A DNA stretch of 34,515 nucleotides, from the NCBI GenBank assembly GCA_900557405.1, contig USSF01000017.1, forward strand, positions 1-34,515. Reading direction: 5' to 3'. This document shows positions 1-7,575 of the stretch, in pieces (the stretch's first letter is position 1; each line of letters starts with the position of its first letter). Source of the DNA: an uncultured Prevotella sp. Its GTDB lineage: Bacteria > Bacteroidota > Bacteroidia > Bacteroidales > Bacteroidaceae. The notes beneath the pieces are model-generated. The model was not told where the DNA came from. It saw nothing but the letters and a program-made list of their open reading frames with translations, and made no database searches. The position numbers were made by a program, and so were the translations under genes.

Positions 1-31
1 AATGAAGAATGAAGAATGAAGAATGAAGAAT
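1..31. repeat. Heptanucleotide tandem repeat (GAAGAAT)n
   Basis: Four full GAAGAAT units (4-31) follow a partial unit at the window edge, so the array continues to the left of the window. It lies in non-coding DNA. The number of units may vary by replication slippage. Confidence 0.85.
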
Positions 32-56
32 TGTCGGCTTCGCCGATTAAGAGTTC

Positions 57-135
57 ATCATTCCTTGTCACCCGTATCTTGTCTGCATGTCTATTGCCAG
101 AGCAAGTTGCAGACTTGCGAAAGTAATCAAACTTG
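57..135. repeat. Dispersed repeat, copy related to 13683-13750
   Basis: The segment around 71-124 matches 13697-13748 with about 6 differences in 54 bases by eye. Both carry CGTATCTTGTCT, then TGCCAGAGCAAGT, then a short palindrome (GCAAGTTGCAGACTTGC at 102-118). No coding potential is seen. It is one of several intergenic repeat families in the window. Confidence 0.8.
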
Positions 136-203
136 CGGAAACAATCAAGATTGCAAAAAGGTGAGAGTTGAGGTCACAGGACAATAGCTTTCCGGGTAGT
201 ATA

Positions 204-294
204 GCAGCGGTATACTGCGAGTATAGCTATGCTGAACCATCGGTATCAGGGCGGTATACTTTTTTGGTACCGTTTTTCCCTTTTGTTTACAATG
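204..294. repeat. VNTR-type element, one-unit copy
   Basis: This copy has a 28-nt header (204-231), a single 22-nt unit (232-253, beginning CTGAACCATCGGTAT) and a tail (254-294) containing TACTTTTTTGGTACCGTT and ending TTTACAATG. The same header and tail flank seven units at 19429-19651. Short open frames that cross it do not look like genes. Confidence 0.8.
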
Positions 295-359
295 TCGTTT
301 TTTTACGTTTTCAAGCTACCAAACTAAGTAGCGAAGCTATGATTATCTGGAAGTTTCAG

Positions 360-386
360 CCCAAATCGGCCATCAGAACGTTTTGG
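360..386. repeat. CCCAAATCGG hairpin motif, copy 1
   Basis: The sequence begins CCCAAATCGG and ends CGTTTTGG, so the ends can pair as CCAAA/TTTGG. Related copies lie at 7526-7552 and 19330-19355. The function is unknown. Confidence 0.55.
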
Positions 387-473
387 AGTTCAACTCAAAT
401 TCGAGGAAGTGTAGAAGTCTGGAGACAAAATGGCTGAACCATCCGACCCGAAAAAACGCAACTTGAATAAGAC

Positions 474-510
474 AAGAAATGCGGCCCCTGCTGTCGGGAC
501 CGCATTTCTT
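474..510 (-). terminator. Terminator of the TonB receptor/lipoprotein operon
   Basis: A 15-bp inverted repeat (AAGAAATGCGG... at 474-488 against 496-510, one mismatch) lies 40 nt past the lipoprotein stop codon. On the minus strand the stem is followed by a T-rich stretch, and on the plus strand by TTGTTTTG, so it may work in both directions. Confidence 0.8.
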
Positions 511-549
511 GTTTTGCATATCTTATCTGTCAGTCAAAGGAGAAGCGAT

Positions 550-2610
550 TTAGTTCTCTTCCTTTTCCCTTACGATGATGTTCTTGAACTCGTATGTAGG
601 AGCGATTTCAGCAGTGCTCTTGTATACGAAGGCGATATGGATGTTCTTGCCAATGTACTGTGCGAGAGAAATCGGGTCGACAGTATAGAATGTCCATGAT
701 GTTCCTTCGGCACCATTGGTCACGGTGAGGTCATCCCATGTGGCAGCGGCAACATTCTCGCCGTCGAAATCAGCCGAAACCTTCACCTGTACGAAGTCAT
801 TGCGGTTGGCTGAGCCCAGGAAGTTCAAAGCCTCATCGAATACCAATTCAGGATTGACGGCCTTCTTGAAGTTGAAGGCAGGAGAAACGAGCCAGCTCTC
901 TGCAGCGGTGTTCACCTTGTTGAAGAAGGCAGAAGCCTTCCATCCGTAGCCCGTCGTGTTCTGCCATACGTAGGAGAGTCCGCCGAGGTCAACGTTGTGG
1001 ATAGTGAAACCGCCCTCGTTGCCGAGCAGAGTCTCGTTCATGTAGACGCTGATGCGTGCCTCGATGCCGTTGGCCGACTTGGAGAATGTGGTTGTCTCCT
1101 TCTTGTATTCCTTAGATTCCGCCCATCCGTCTGTAGCGGTGAAGGTGTATTCCTTTACAGCCATTGCAGACGCAGCCTTGCGGTATGCCACGGCAACCTT
1201 CTGTCCGTCCTCTGCAAACGGATATTCGCGCTGCAGGAGTGTAGGCAGATATGCGTTCGGCTTGGAAATGGTGTTTGCACCGATCATGGAATACCACTCC
1301 GGCTGTGCGGCGATTACCTTTGCACCGTCGGTAGAGTAAACCTTCCACTTGCCGCCGACATATTTATATACTACCGCCTTGTTTGCTCCACCGTTTGCTG
1401 CGGCGCGCATTGCTCTTGCCTTGGCAGAGTTGGAGTTTGCGGCATTCTCCACGCTGAGTATCATTGTGTTGAGGTATGTTGTGCCACTCTTGCTTGTTGT
1501 GGCACCGATGGCATAGCCATGAACGATAACGAAAGCACCGTTGAGGCTTGCATCCACCTTTCCCTCAGGAACGTTGGCCAAGCTGCCCTGGATTTCTGTT
1601 CCGTTAACGGCAACGTTGTAGTAGTTGCCGGAGATGGTGAGCTTGCCGGCATATCTCACGTATTCCACCTTAGGATTCTTCACGTACTCCTCGAATCCTG
1701 CAGCATCGAGATAATGGTATGCAGGATGCTTGAAGTTCGGCTCCTTGCCGGCCTTGGTCACCTCTACAGTGAGTTCGGTGTCCTTCTTCGGGAACTGCAT
1801 CAGTCCGCCGTACTTGGTGGTGGTGCCGGTCACCTTCACCTCGTCTCCGATTTTCACATCGCTCGCCTTGAACACAAGGATGTAGCCCGTCTTGTCGGTC
1901 ATGAGGAAGCCGCGGCTGTATGTGGCGCATACGATGCCCTTCACGGCATACTCGCCGCCGTCTGTATTGGCAATAACGTCGGAAATCTTCGTTGTGCCGT
2001 CGGATGGGGTGTCGCTGCTGCCGCCGCCGGCAGGCTCAAAGTCGGAGTAGGCGTAGTTCACCACTATCATGTCGCCCTCTTCTGCATCAGGAAGCCTTCC
2101 GTCGAGCACGTCAGACATCCTGCCCATCGTGGCTGGAGTGAGATAGGCGGCTGTCGACTTGCCTTCCCATGCCGTGCTGTAGTCGTCGGCGGAGAGTGTC
2201 ACTTCGCCCGTCAGCTTGTCGAAGTCGCTGAGGTATTCCGACTTTCCGCAGTACTCATTGAATGTAACCTTGAACTTGGAGTCAACGTCAGCCTCAGGGT
2301 ATTTGTCCTGGATGAAAGCCGGCAGGAACTGGTCGGCTGTGATCAGCGTGCTGAAATACTTCGTGTTCTTGAGTTCTTTCAGAGCGTCGGTGTAAGGTGT
2401 CGTACCGTCGGTGAAGCTCTTGTCGAGCTCGGCGGCGAGAGCCTTGTTTGCCGCAAGGTTCGATATTGAGGCATAGTCGGCATCGGTAAGCTCCATCGTG
2501 ACTTGCTTCTTGTCGCCAATCTGGTTGGCGAGGTCGAACTGGTCGTCAAAGTCGTTGCACGAAGCCAATCCCATAAGGGCTACTGCCGACAATAAATATA
2601 TCTTTTTCAT
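550..2610 (-). CDS. Surface-type lipoprotein with OB-fold-like and jelly-roll domains
   Basis: This is a 686-residue lipoprotein. The signal peptide ends in the lipobox LASC with Cys18 as the lipidated residue. The acidic stretch after the cysteine (NDFDDQFD) resembles the negative export signals of Bacteroidota surface lipoproteins, so surface exposure is inferred. Residues about 20-190 are a divergent N-terminal region. A glycine/serine linker follows. Residues about 207-400 look like the DUF5689/OB-fold-like domain (starting TKISDVIAN). Residues about 510-683 form a jelly roll of the choice-of-anchor-J type (SWLVSPAFNF motif). The gene starts 32 nt after the TonB-dependent receptor stop and is clearly cotranscribed with it. 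By analogy with such pairs it may help capture the receptor's ligand, but the ligand cannot be read from sequence. The domain names are recalled, not searched. Confidence 0.85.
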   Translation of the reverse strand: MKKIYLLSAVALMGLASCNDFDDQFDLANQIGDKKQVTMELTDADYASISNLAANKALAAELDKSFTDGTTPYTDALKELKNTKYFSTLITADQFLPAFIQDKYPEADVDSKFKVTFNEYCGKSEYLSDFDKLTGEVTLSADDYSTAWEGKSTAAYLTPATMGRMSDVLDGRLPDAEEGDMIVVNYAYSDFEPAGGGSSDTPSDGTTKISDVIANTDGGEYAVKGIVCATYSRGFLMTDKTGYILVFKASDVKIGDEVKVTGTTTKYGGLMQFPKKDTELTVEVTKAGKEPNFKHPAYHYLDAAGFEEYVKNPKVEYVRYAGKLTISGNYYNVAVNGTEIQGSLANVPEGKVDASLNGAFVIVHGYAIGATTSKSGTTYLNTMILSVENAANSNSAKARAMRAAANGGANKAVVYKYVGGKWKVYSTDGAKVIAAQPEWYSMIGANTISKPNAYLPTLLQREYPFAEDGQKVAVAYRKAASAMAVKEYTFTATDGWAESKEYKKETTTFSKSANGIEARISVYMNETLLGNEGGFTIHNVDLGGLSYVWQNTTGYGWKASAFFNKVNTAAESWLVSPAFNFKKAVNPELVFDEALNFLGSANRNDFVQVKVSADFDGENVAAATWDDLTVTNGAEGTSWTFYTVDPISLAQYIGKNIHIAFVYKSTAEIAPTYEFKNIIVREKEEN

Positions 2611-2642
2611 AATCTTATGTCTTATATATATAATAGATGTGA

Positions 2643-5339
2643 TTAGAAATTAACTTTCAGTCTTGTGCTGAACGTGCGTCCGAAAGCATAGAATCCGTAA
2701 ATGTTGTCCTTGTTGGCAGCACCGGAACGTGGGTTCCACACCTTGCCCAGATACTGATAGTCGAAGAGGTTGTTTACGTTTCCTGAAATCGTGGCGTTCA
2801 GACCTGCAAGCTTGAACTTGTAAGAGGCGTTGAGGTCGAACTGGCTTGCTGTAGGAGCCTTCCATGGGTCGGCAACGGTGGTTGTCTTTCCTGGGGTCAG
2901 GTTGCTTGAGCTTACCTGATAGTAAGCGTAGTTGCGTGCGTAGAGGGTCCAGTCGGCACCGATACGTATCTGCTTGCCTATCTTCACTGTTGCTCCGAGG
3001 GCGGCTGTGGTCTGTGCGGAACCTCCCACGCGGATGCCCTTCAGTGCGATACCTGCGAAGTAGTGGTCTTCTGCCAGAGGGGCGCTTGCCACGTTTCCGT
3101 CCTTGTCGAGCGGCTGTCCGTTGGCGTCATAGATATATCCCTTGGCGTTGCTGTCCCACTGCCAGTCGCCGATGGAGAACATTCCGTTGAGGTCGAGCCA
3201 GTAGAGCGGGCTTGCCTTCACCTCAAGCTCGATACCCTGATGGCGGGCGTCAAGGCCGGCCATGTTGATGTAGCCGTCGGTCTGCTGTGCACCTACAGAC
3301 AGCTGCTTTGCCATGCTCTTGTCCATCCACTTTGTCCAGTAGGCGTTCAGGTCAACCTGCAGCCACTTCAGACGGTAGCCGTAGCCCACCTCGAATGAGA
3401 GGACCTTCTCGTTCTTGGCGTCGGGGTTGGTCACGTTGCTTGACGTGTATGTCAGGAAGACATTGTTGAACATCGGGGCGCGGCTGATGTAGCCTGCGTT
3501 GAAGAACACGTTGTGGTGCTCGTTGAAGTTATAGTTCGCACCGCCCTTCACCGTGAAGCCGATGTAGCTCTTTGTCTTTGACTCGGCATGCTTCTTGTCG
3601 TAATACAGGCGGTCATAGCGCCAGTATGATGTGTTTGAGAGTGAACCTGCGATGAATGCAGAGAGGTCGCTCTTGGTATATTCGGTCTGGAAGAATGCGC
3701 CTTCCTGAACTACGTGTCCGTCGTAGTCGCGGTACATCACGTCGCCCACGCCGAGCTTCTCGTTCACCCAGTCCGGATTTGAAGCGTTCACATTGTTGAC
3801 TGCCTTTGCGTTCTGGCGCGAAGAGTCGATATAGTACTTACCGTTGTAGAGGTCAAGGATTTCATTGGTATGGACGCCCTTGTATGCGCGGAAGTCCACA
3901 CCACCGTAGAAGTCGAAGTCCTTGCCTATCTTCGTGTTGTATGTAGAAACGAGACCGTACCAGTTGTGGTAGTTCTTCAGCTTGCCCATGACGAGCATTG
4001 ACCCGTGCTCGCTCTGCTCATTGATGTCCTGGATCATTCCGTAGTTGAATGTTCCGTCGGCATTGCGGAATTTTGTCTGCAGCGTACCGTAGTTCGCTCC
4101 ATACCAGTCGGTGTATGAATATCCGTATGTGCTGTTGCCTTGTCCGCTGTAGCCGTAGCCGCGTCCGATTGACATGTAGAGCACGGTGCTCAATGAAGAT
4201 TTGTCGTTGATCTGCCACTGGTGGTTCAGGCTCAGCTGAGGCTTGTGGTAGACGTTGTATTCGGCGGTCCTGCGCTGTCCGTTCTTGTCGAAGCCGTATG
4301 AAGAGTTATACTTGTGGTTCTGCACGCCCCACACCTGCTCGGTCATCTTCCAGTCGGCGAGAGTCAGGGCTCCCTTGCGCTGGTAGTGCTCCTGCGGAGC
4401 TCCGAATGCCGTGAACGAGAGCTGGTGCTGCTCGTTGATGCGCTTTGATATGTTCACGAAGTAGGTGTAGCCCTTGAAGTCCGTGCCCTGTGCATATCCG
4501 TCGCCCCATGTCTTGGAACCGAGCAGGGTCATTGCCCATCCGCTCTTCGACATTCCGGTGGAAACAGTGAACATCACCTTGTTCATGTTGTCATTGCCCA
4601 TACCATAATATATAGAGCCGCCCTTCTTGGCGTCGAGACCCTTGGTGATGATATTGATTGTACCACCCACTGACGGAGCCGATACCTTTGACGCTCCGAG
4701 TCCGCGCTGTGTCTGCATCGTGCGGGTCACGTCGGTCAGACCTGCCCAGTTGGACCAGTACACTTTCTGGTTCTCCATGTCGTTCATCGGCACACCGTTT
4801 ACCATTACGGCAATGTTGGTGTTGTCGAAGCCACGCATGTAGATTTCGGAGTCACCGTAGCCACCGCCCTCCTTGTTGGCATGTACGCCCGGAGTGGACT
4901 TGAGGATTTCGGGGAACTCCTGTGTTCCGATCTTCTCCTCAATGAACGACATTGGCACTGACGACACTGCAACCGGAGTCTTGCGTGCAACGGCAATCTG
5001 CGAAGTCACGATGACATCACTGAGGGTTCTGCCGTCGGTCTCAAGCCTCACGGTGCCCAGCTCGCCGCGGCTGCGCGGAGAAGCCTTCACGGTCTTCGTC
5101 TTGAAACCGATGTATTGGATTGAAACCGGTGCGTCCGGCTTCACGCCCTTCACGACAAAGACACCGTCAATGTCGGTTGCTGCGTTGATTCCACCTACGG
5201 AAACCGTGGCGCCGATGAGCGGCTCGCCTGTCTCCGCGTCAACTACCTTTCCTCTGAGCGTTGACTGCGCAACAGCAGAAGCCGTGCCTACTATAGCAAG
5301 CACTGCTATCAGAAGGAGATGTTTTAGATGATTCTTCAT
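2643..5339 (-). CDS. TonB-dependent outer-membrane receptor
   Basis: This 898-residue receptor imports an unknown substrate across the outer membrane using TonB energy. A signal peptide (cleavage near AVAQ, residue 25) is followed by a carboxypeptidase-regulatory-like beta-sandwich (about 28-110, VVDAETGEPLIGATV), which is typical of Bacteroidota receptors. The plug domain (about 115-235) contains the usual IYMRGFDNTNIAVMVNGVPM and GGTINIITKG motifs. The rest is a beta barrel rich in aromatic strands, ending in a C-terminal phenylalanine (LKVNF) as expected for outer-membrane assembly. It is first in an operon with the lipoprotein at 550-2610. It lacks an obvious SusC-like length (usually about 1000 residues), so I would not call it SusC. 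A metal, haem or small-molecule ligand is possible but not shown. Confidence 0.93.
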   Translation of the reverse strand: MKNHLKHLLLIAVLAIVGTASAVAQSTLRGKVVDAETGEPLIGATVSVGGINAATDIDGVFVVKGVKPDAPVSIQYIGFKTKTVKASPRSRGELGTVRLETDGRTLSDVIVTSQIAVARKTPVAVSSVPMSFIEEKIGTQEFPEILKSTPGVHANKEGGGYGDSEIYMRGFDNTNIAVMVNGVPMNDMENQKVYWSNWAGLTDVTRTMQTQRGLGASKVSAPSVGGTINIITKGLDAKKGGSIYYGMGNDNMNKVMFTVSTGMSKSGWAMTLLGSKTWGDGYAQGTDFKGYTYFVNISKRINEQHQLSFTAFGAPQEHYQRKGALTLADWKMTEQVWGVQNHKYNSSYGFDKNGQRRTAEYNVYHKPQLSLNHQWQINDKSSLSTVLYMSIGRGYGYSGQGNSTYGYSYTDWYGANYGTLQTKFRNADGTFNYGMIQDINEQSEHGSMLVMGKLKNYHNWYGLVSTYNTKIGKDFDFYGGVDFRAYKGVHTNEILDLYNGKYYIDSSRQNAKAVNNVNASNPDWVNEKLGVGDVMYRDYDGHVVQEGAFFQTEYTKSDLSAFIAGSLSNTSYWRYDRLYYDKKHAESKTKSYIGFTVKGGANYNFNEHHNVFFNAGYISRAPMFNNVFLTYTSSNVTNPDAKNEKVLSFEVGYGYRLKWLQVDLNAYWTKWMDKSMAKQLSVGAQQTDGYINMAGLDARHQGIELEVKASPLYWLDLNGMFSIGDWQWDSNAKGYIYDANGQPLDKDGNVASAPLAEDHYFAGIALKGIRVGGSAQTTAALGATVKIGKQIRIGADWTLYARNYAYYQVSSSNLTPGKTTTVADPWKAPTASQFDLNASYKFKLAGLNATISGNVNNLFDYQYLGKVWNPRSGAANKDNIYGFYAFGRTFSTRLKVNF

Positions 5340-5381
5340 AAATGAAACTTGTCGATTTAGAATAATTAATAAATTGCCCTA

Positions 5382-5410
5382 CAAATATACAAAGAATGTT
5401 TATGAAACAA
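5382..5410 (-). promoter_or_regulatory. Promoter of the TonB receptor operon
   Basis: On the minus strand the -7 box TATATTTG (5382-5389) has a TTG (5408-5410) 18 nt upstream. The start codon of the receptor is about 43 nt downstream of the -7 box. The spacing is slightly shorter than the usual 19-21 nt. Confidence 0.65.
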
Positions 5411-5659
5411 GCTGTTTTGTAAAAAGAATATGCATATTGTAGCATGAATTTAACAATTATGCCGTGACTGGCAACCTTTAAGCGCCATTTCCAGCCCTAT
5501 ATTCTCCGTTTCCAGATGCCCGCAAGAAAGCCGTCTTGCCCGGAAGTCTCCGGCACGCGGCTCCGCATCAAACCAATAATCAAAAGCACGTAAACCGCAA
5601 TAACCCCCATAGACTGACACGCAATAAATGACAGATTGTAAAATTATCATCATTATATT

Positions 5660-5689
5660 TTGCCGCAATAAACTTAATTGCTATATTTG
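5660..5689 (+). promoter_or_regulatory. Distal nhaD promoter
   Basis: TTG at 5660-5662 and TATATTTG at 5682-5689 are separated by 19 nt, a full match to the Bacteroidota sigma-factor consensus. The predicted transcript begins about 290 nt before nhaD and covers the hairpins at 5763-5870. Confidence 0.7.
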
Positions 5690-5762
5690 CGCCCTGAAAA
5701 CCACCTATCTAATAACTTTTATAAAAATACACACGATGAAGACCTTAAAAGGCAAGTGTTGT

Positions 5763-5870
5763 CCGGACTGTATTTCCCGTCCGGCCTCCATTGCGTCAAT
5801 GTGTCGCCCGAGAGGGCCGAACCATTCAGCAAATACCTTTTCCAGAACAGCCCTATTAATATTAAATAGG
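5763..5870 (+). other. Potentially structured leader RNA upstream of nhaD
   Basis: Three stems can be drawn by eye. CCGGAC (5763-5768) pairs with GTCCGG (5779-5784). A second, nested stem runs from TTGC (5791-5794) to GCAA (5829-5832), with AATG/CATT inside and a tip of GCCC-GAGA-GGGC (5806-5817), a GNRA tetraloop. CCTATT (5852-5857) pairs with AATAGG (5865-5870). The segment lies after the distal nhaD promoter. A 45-codon open frame (ATG at 5736, stop at 5873) also crosses it, but its composition does not look like a protein. I do not recognise a known RNA family. Confidence 0.4.
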
Positions 5871-5878
5871 TAAAATGT

Positions 5879-5909
5879 TTGTTCCTTATAATTTAAATCT
5901 TTAACTTTG
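5879..5909 (+). promoter_or_regulatory. Proximal nhaD promoter
   Basis: TTG at 5879-5881 and TAACTTTG at 5902-5909 are separated by 20 nt. The predicted start of transcription is about 70 nt before the nhaD start codon. Confidence 0.7.
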
Positions 5910-5984
5910 CAACCGAAAAAAAAGAAACAAGCAATGAATACATTATTTTTTTCTGACGGATACTAACTAAAACAAATAAGAATA

Positions 5985-7334
5985 ATGACAACTTTAACAA
6001 TGTTAATTGTTGCGGTCTTCATCATCGGCTACTTCTTCATTGCCGTGGAGAGCGTGACAAAGGTAAACAAGGCAGCAGTAGCACTGTTGATGTTCGTAGG
6101 ATGCTGGACAATCTTCATGTTCGACCCGGGACAGTATCTCGCTGCAGCCGTGGGCGACAAAGTAGGGGCAATAGTAGGCGAGACGATAGAGCATCACCTC
6201 GGAAGCACCGCCACGACGCTCTTCTTCCTCATGGGCGCAATGACCATCGTGGAGGTGGTGGACCAGAACGGAGGCTTCAACTTCGTGCGCGACATGCTCA
6301 AGACCAAGAGCAAGAGGGCGCTTCTATGGCGCATCGCGTTCATGACCTTCATCCTCTCGGCCATCCTCGACAACCTCACCACATCAATCGTGATGATCAT
6401 GATTCTGCGCAAACTCGTGAGCGACCACAAGGACCGCATAATATACGCAGCCCTCGTGGTGATAGCAGCCAACTCCGGCGGTGCGTTCTCGCCGATCGGC
6501 GACGTAACCACCATCATGCTCTGGAACAAGGGCGTGATTACGGCAGGCGGAGTGATAAAGGAAATCACACTGCCGTCGCTCGTTTCGATGATGATCCCGG
6601 CATTCATCCTCTCGCTCTCGCTGAAGGGCGAGCTGCCGGCTCCGACCAAGGGAGACGTAATGTCTGGCGGCGACTTCACCGACATGCAGCGCAAGATTGT
6701 GTTTGCCGTAGGTGTGGGCGGACTCATCTTCGTACCTATCTTCAAGTCAATCACCCATCTGCCTCCATTCGTGGGCATCATGCTCATCCTGGGTCTGTTG
6801 TGGACCGTTACGGAGGTGTTCTACAGCCGCTTGCCTAACGTACCGGAGAAGGGCGGAATGCAGAAGCGCGTCACCAACATGCTCTCGCGCATCGATATGT
6901 CTACCATCCTATTCTTCCTCGGAATCCTTATGGCCGTGGCATGTCTTGAGACCGTAGGCGTGCTGACACAGCTCGGCCAGGGTCTCAACGTATGGTTCGA
7001 CGGCAACCACTATCTCGTTACCGGAATCATCGGTGTGCTCTCAAGCATCGTGGACAACGTTCCTCTGGTTGCCGGCTGCATGGGTATGTATCCTGTTGAC
7101 CCTGCCATCGGCGGCGACATGTCGGTTGACGGAATCTTCTGGCAGCTGCTTGCCTACTGTGCCGGCGTGGGCGGTTCGATGCTCATCATCGGTTCTGCGG
7201 CAGGTGTTGTCGTAATGGGTCTGGAGAAGATTTCCTTCGGCTGGTACATGAAGCGCATCTCTTGGATCGCTTTCGTGGGCTACATCGCCGGTATCGCTGT
7301 ATACTGGGTGGAGAAGGCTGTCATCGGACTATAA
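5985..7334 (+). CDS. nhaD: NhaD-type Na+/H+ antiporter
   Basis: This 449-residue inner-membrane protein is very hydrophobic along most of its length and belongs to the NhaD branch of the ArsB/NhaD ion transporter superfamily. It exchanges cytoplasmic Na+ (or Li+) for external H+, giving salt and alkaline-pH tolerance. Recognisable family segments are FLMGAMTIVEVVDQNGGF (near residue 81), the polar membrane stretch ILDNLTTSIV, and ANSGGAFSPIGDVTTIMLW (near residue 162). A second polar segment, SSIVDNVPLVAGCM, lies near residue 350. Acidic residues within such segments are expected to carry ions. The gene stands alone, with two promoters upstream and a strong hairpin terminator downstream. The assignment to NhaD rather than another superfamily branch rests on recalled family features. 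Confidence 0.88.
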   Translation: MTTLTMLIVAVFIIGYFFIAVESVTKVNKAAVALLMFVGCWTIFMFDPGQYLAAAVGDKVGAIVGETIEHHLGSTATTLFFLMGAMTIVEVVDQNGGFNFVRDMLKTKSKRALLWRIAFMTFILSAILDNLTTSIVMIMILRKLVSDHKDRIIYAALVVIAANSGGAFSPIGDVTTIMLWNKGVITAGGVIKEITLPSLVSMMIPAFILSLSLKGELPAPTKGDVMSGGDFTDMQRKIVFAVGVGGLIFVPIFKSITHLPPFVGIMLILGLLWTVTEVFYSRLPNVPEKGGMQKRVTNMLSRIDMSTILFFLGILMAVACLETVGVLTQLGQGLNVWFDGNHYLVTGIIGVLSSIVDNVPLVAGCMGMYPVDPAIGGDMSVDGIFWQLLAYCAGVGGSMLIIGSAAGVVVMGLEKISFGWYMKRISWIAFVGYIAGIAVYWVEKAVIGL

Positions 7335-7410
7335 ACGGAACCCCGATTCCACATGCCGACAGCTTTACAGTCTACAGGTAAACCAATCGGCATACATATA
7401 ATATAAAGCT

Positions 7411-7456
7411 AAGGCGGAAAGACCAACAGAGCAAATGCTTCTGGTCTTTCCGCCTT
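7411..7456. terminator. Terminator after nhaD
   Basis: A perfect 15-bp stem (AAGGCGGAAAGACCA at 7411-7425 with its complement at 7442-7456) lies about 75 nt past the nhaD stop. It could also stop minus-strand transcripts of the AraC-type gene. A T-rich stretch follows on the plus strand only weakly. Confidence 0.8.
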
Positions 7457-7525
7457 TATCGTATCTCCAGATATCCGTTGCCGGTATCGTATCAACAGAT
7501 AATCTGTTGCCGGTTCACCGTTAAA

Positions 7526-7552
7526 CCCCAATCGGTCATTAGGGCGTTTGGG
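7526..7552. repeat. CCCAATCGG hairpin motif, copy 2
   Basis: CCCAATCGGTCATTAGGGCG followed by TTTGGG, flanked by GTTAAAC and GTTAAAC-like ends, can fold into a stem. It lies just past the stop of the AraC-type regulator, so it may also act as that gene's 3' hairpin. Related copies are at 360-386 and 19330-19355. Confidence 0.55.
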
Positions 7553-7575
7553 TTAAACATTCCGGGAAAGATACT

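Noticed and set aside
168..699. Two short plus-strand frames (168-437 and 430-699)
   Set aside because: They cross the VNTR element, a hairpin motif and a terminator, and the second overlaps the 3' end of the lipoprotein gene. Neither looks like a protein.
997..2469. Plus-strand open frame of 490 codons opposite the lipoprotein gene
   Set aside because: It is antisense to a well-supported lipoprotein, has no promoter, and its residue composition (rich in Cys, His, Arg, Val) is what codon bias on the other strand produces.
5791..5832. Small SRP RNA before nhaD
   Set aside because: The hairpin has a tetraloop tip and internal loops, but the loop sequences expected for SRP helix 8 (GUCAGG opposite AGCAGC) are absent.
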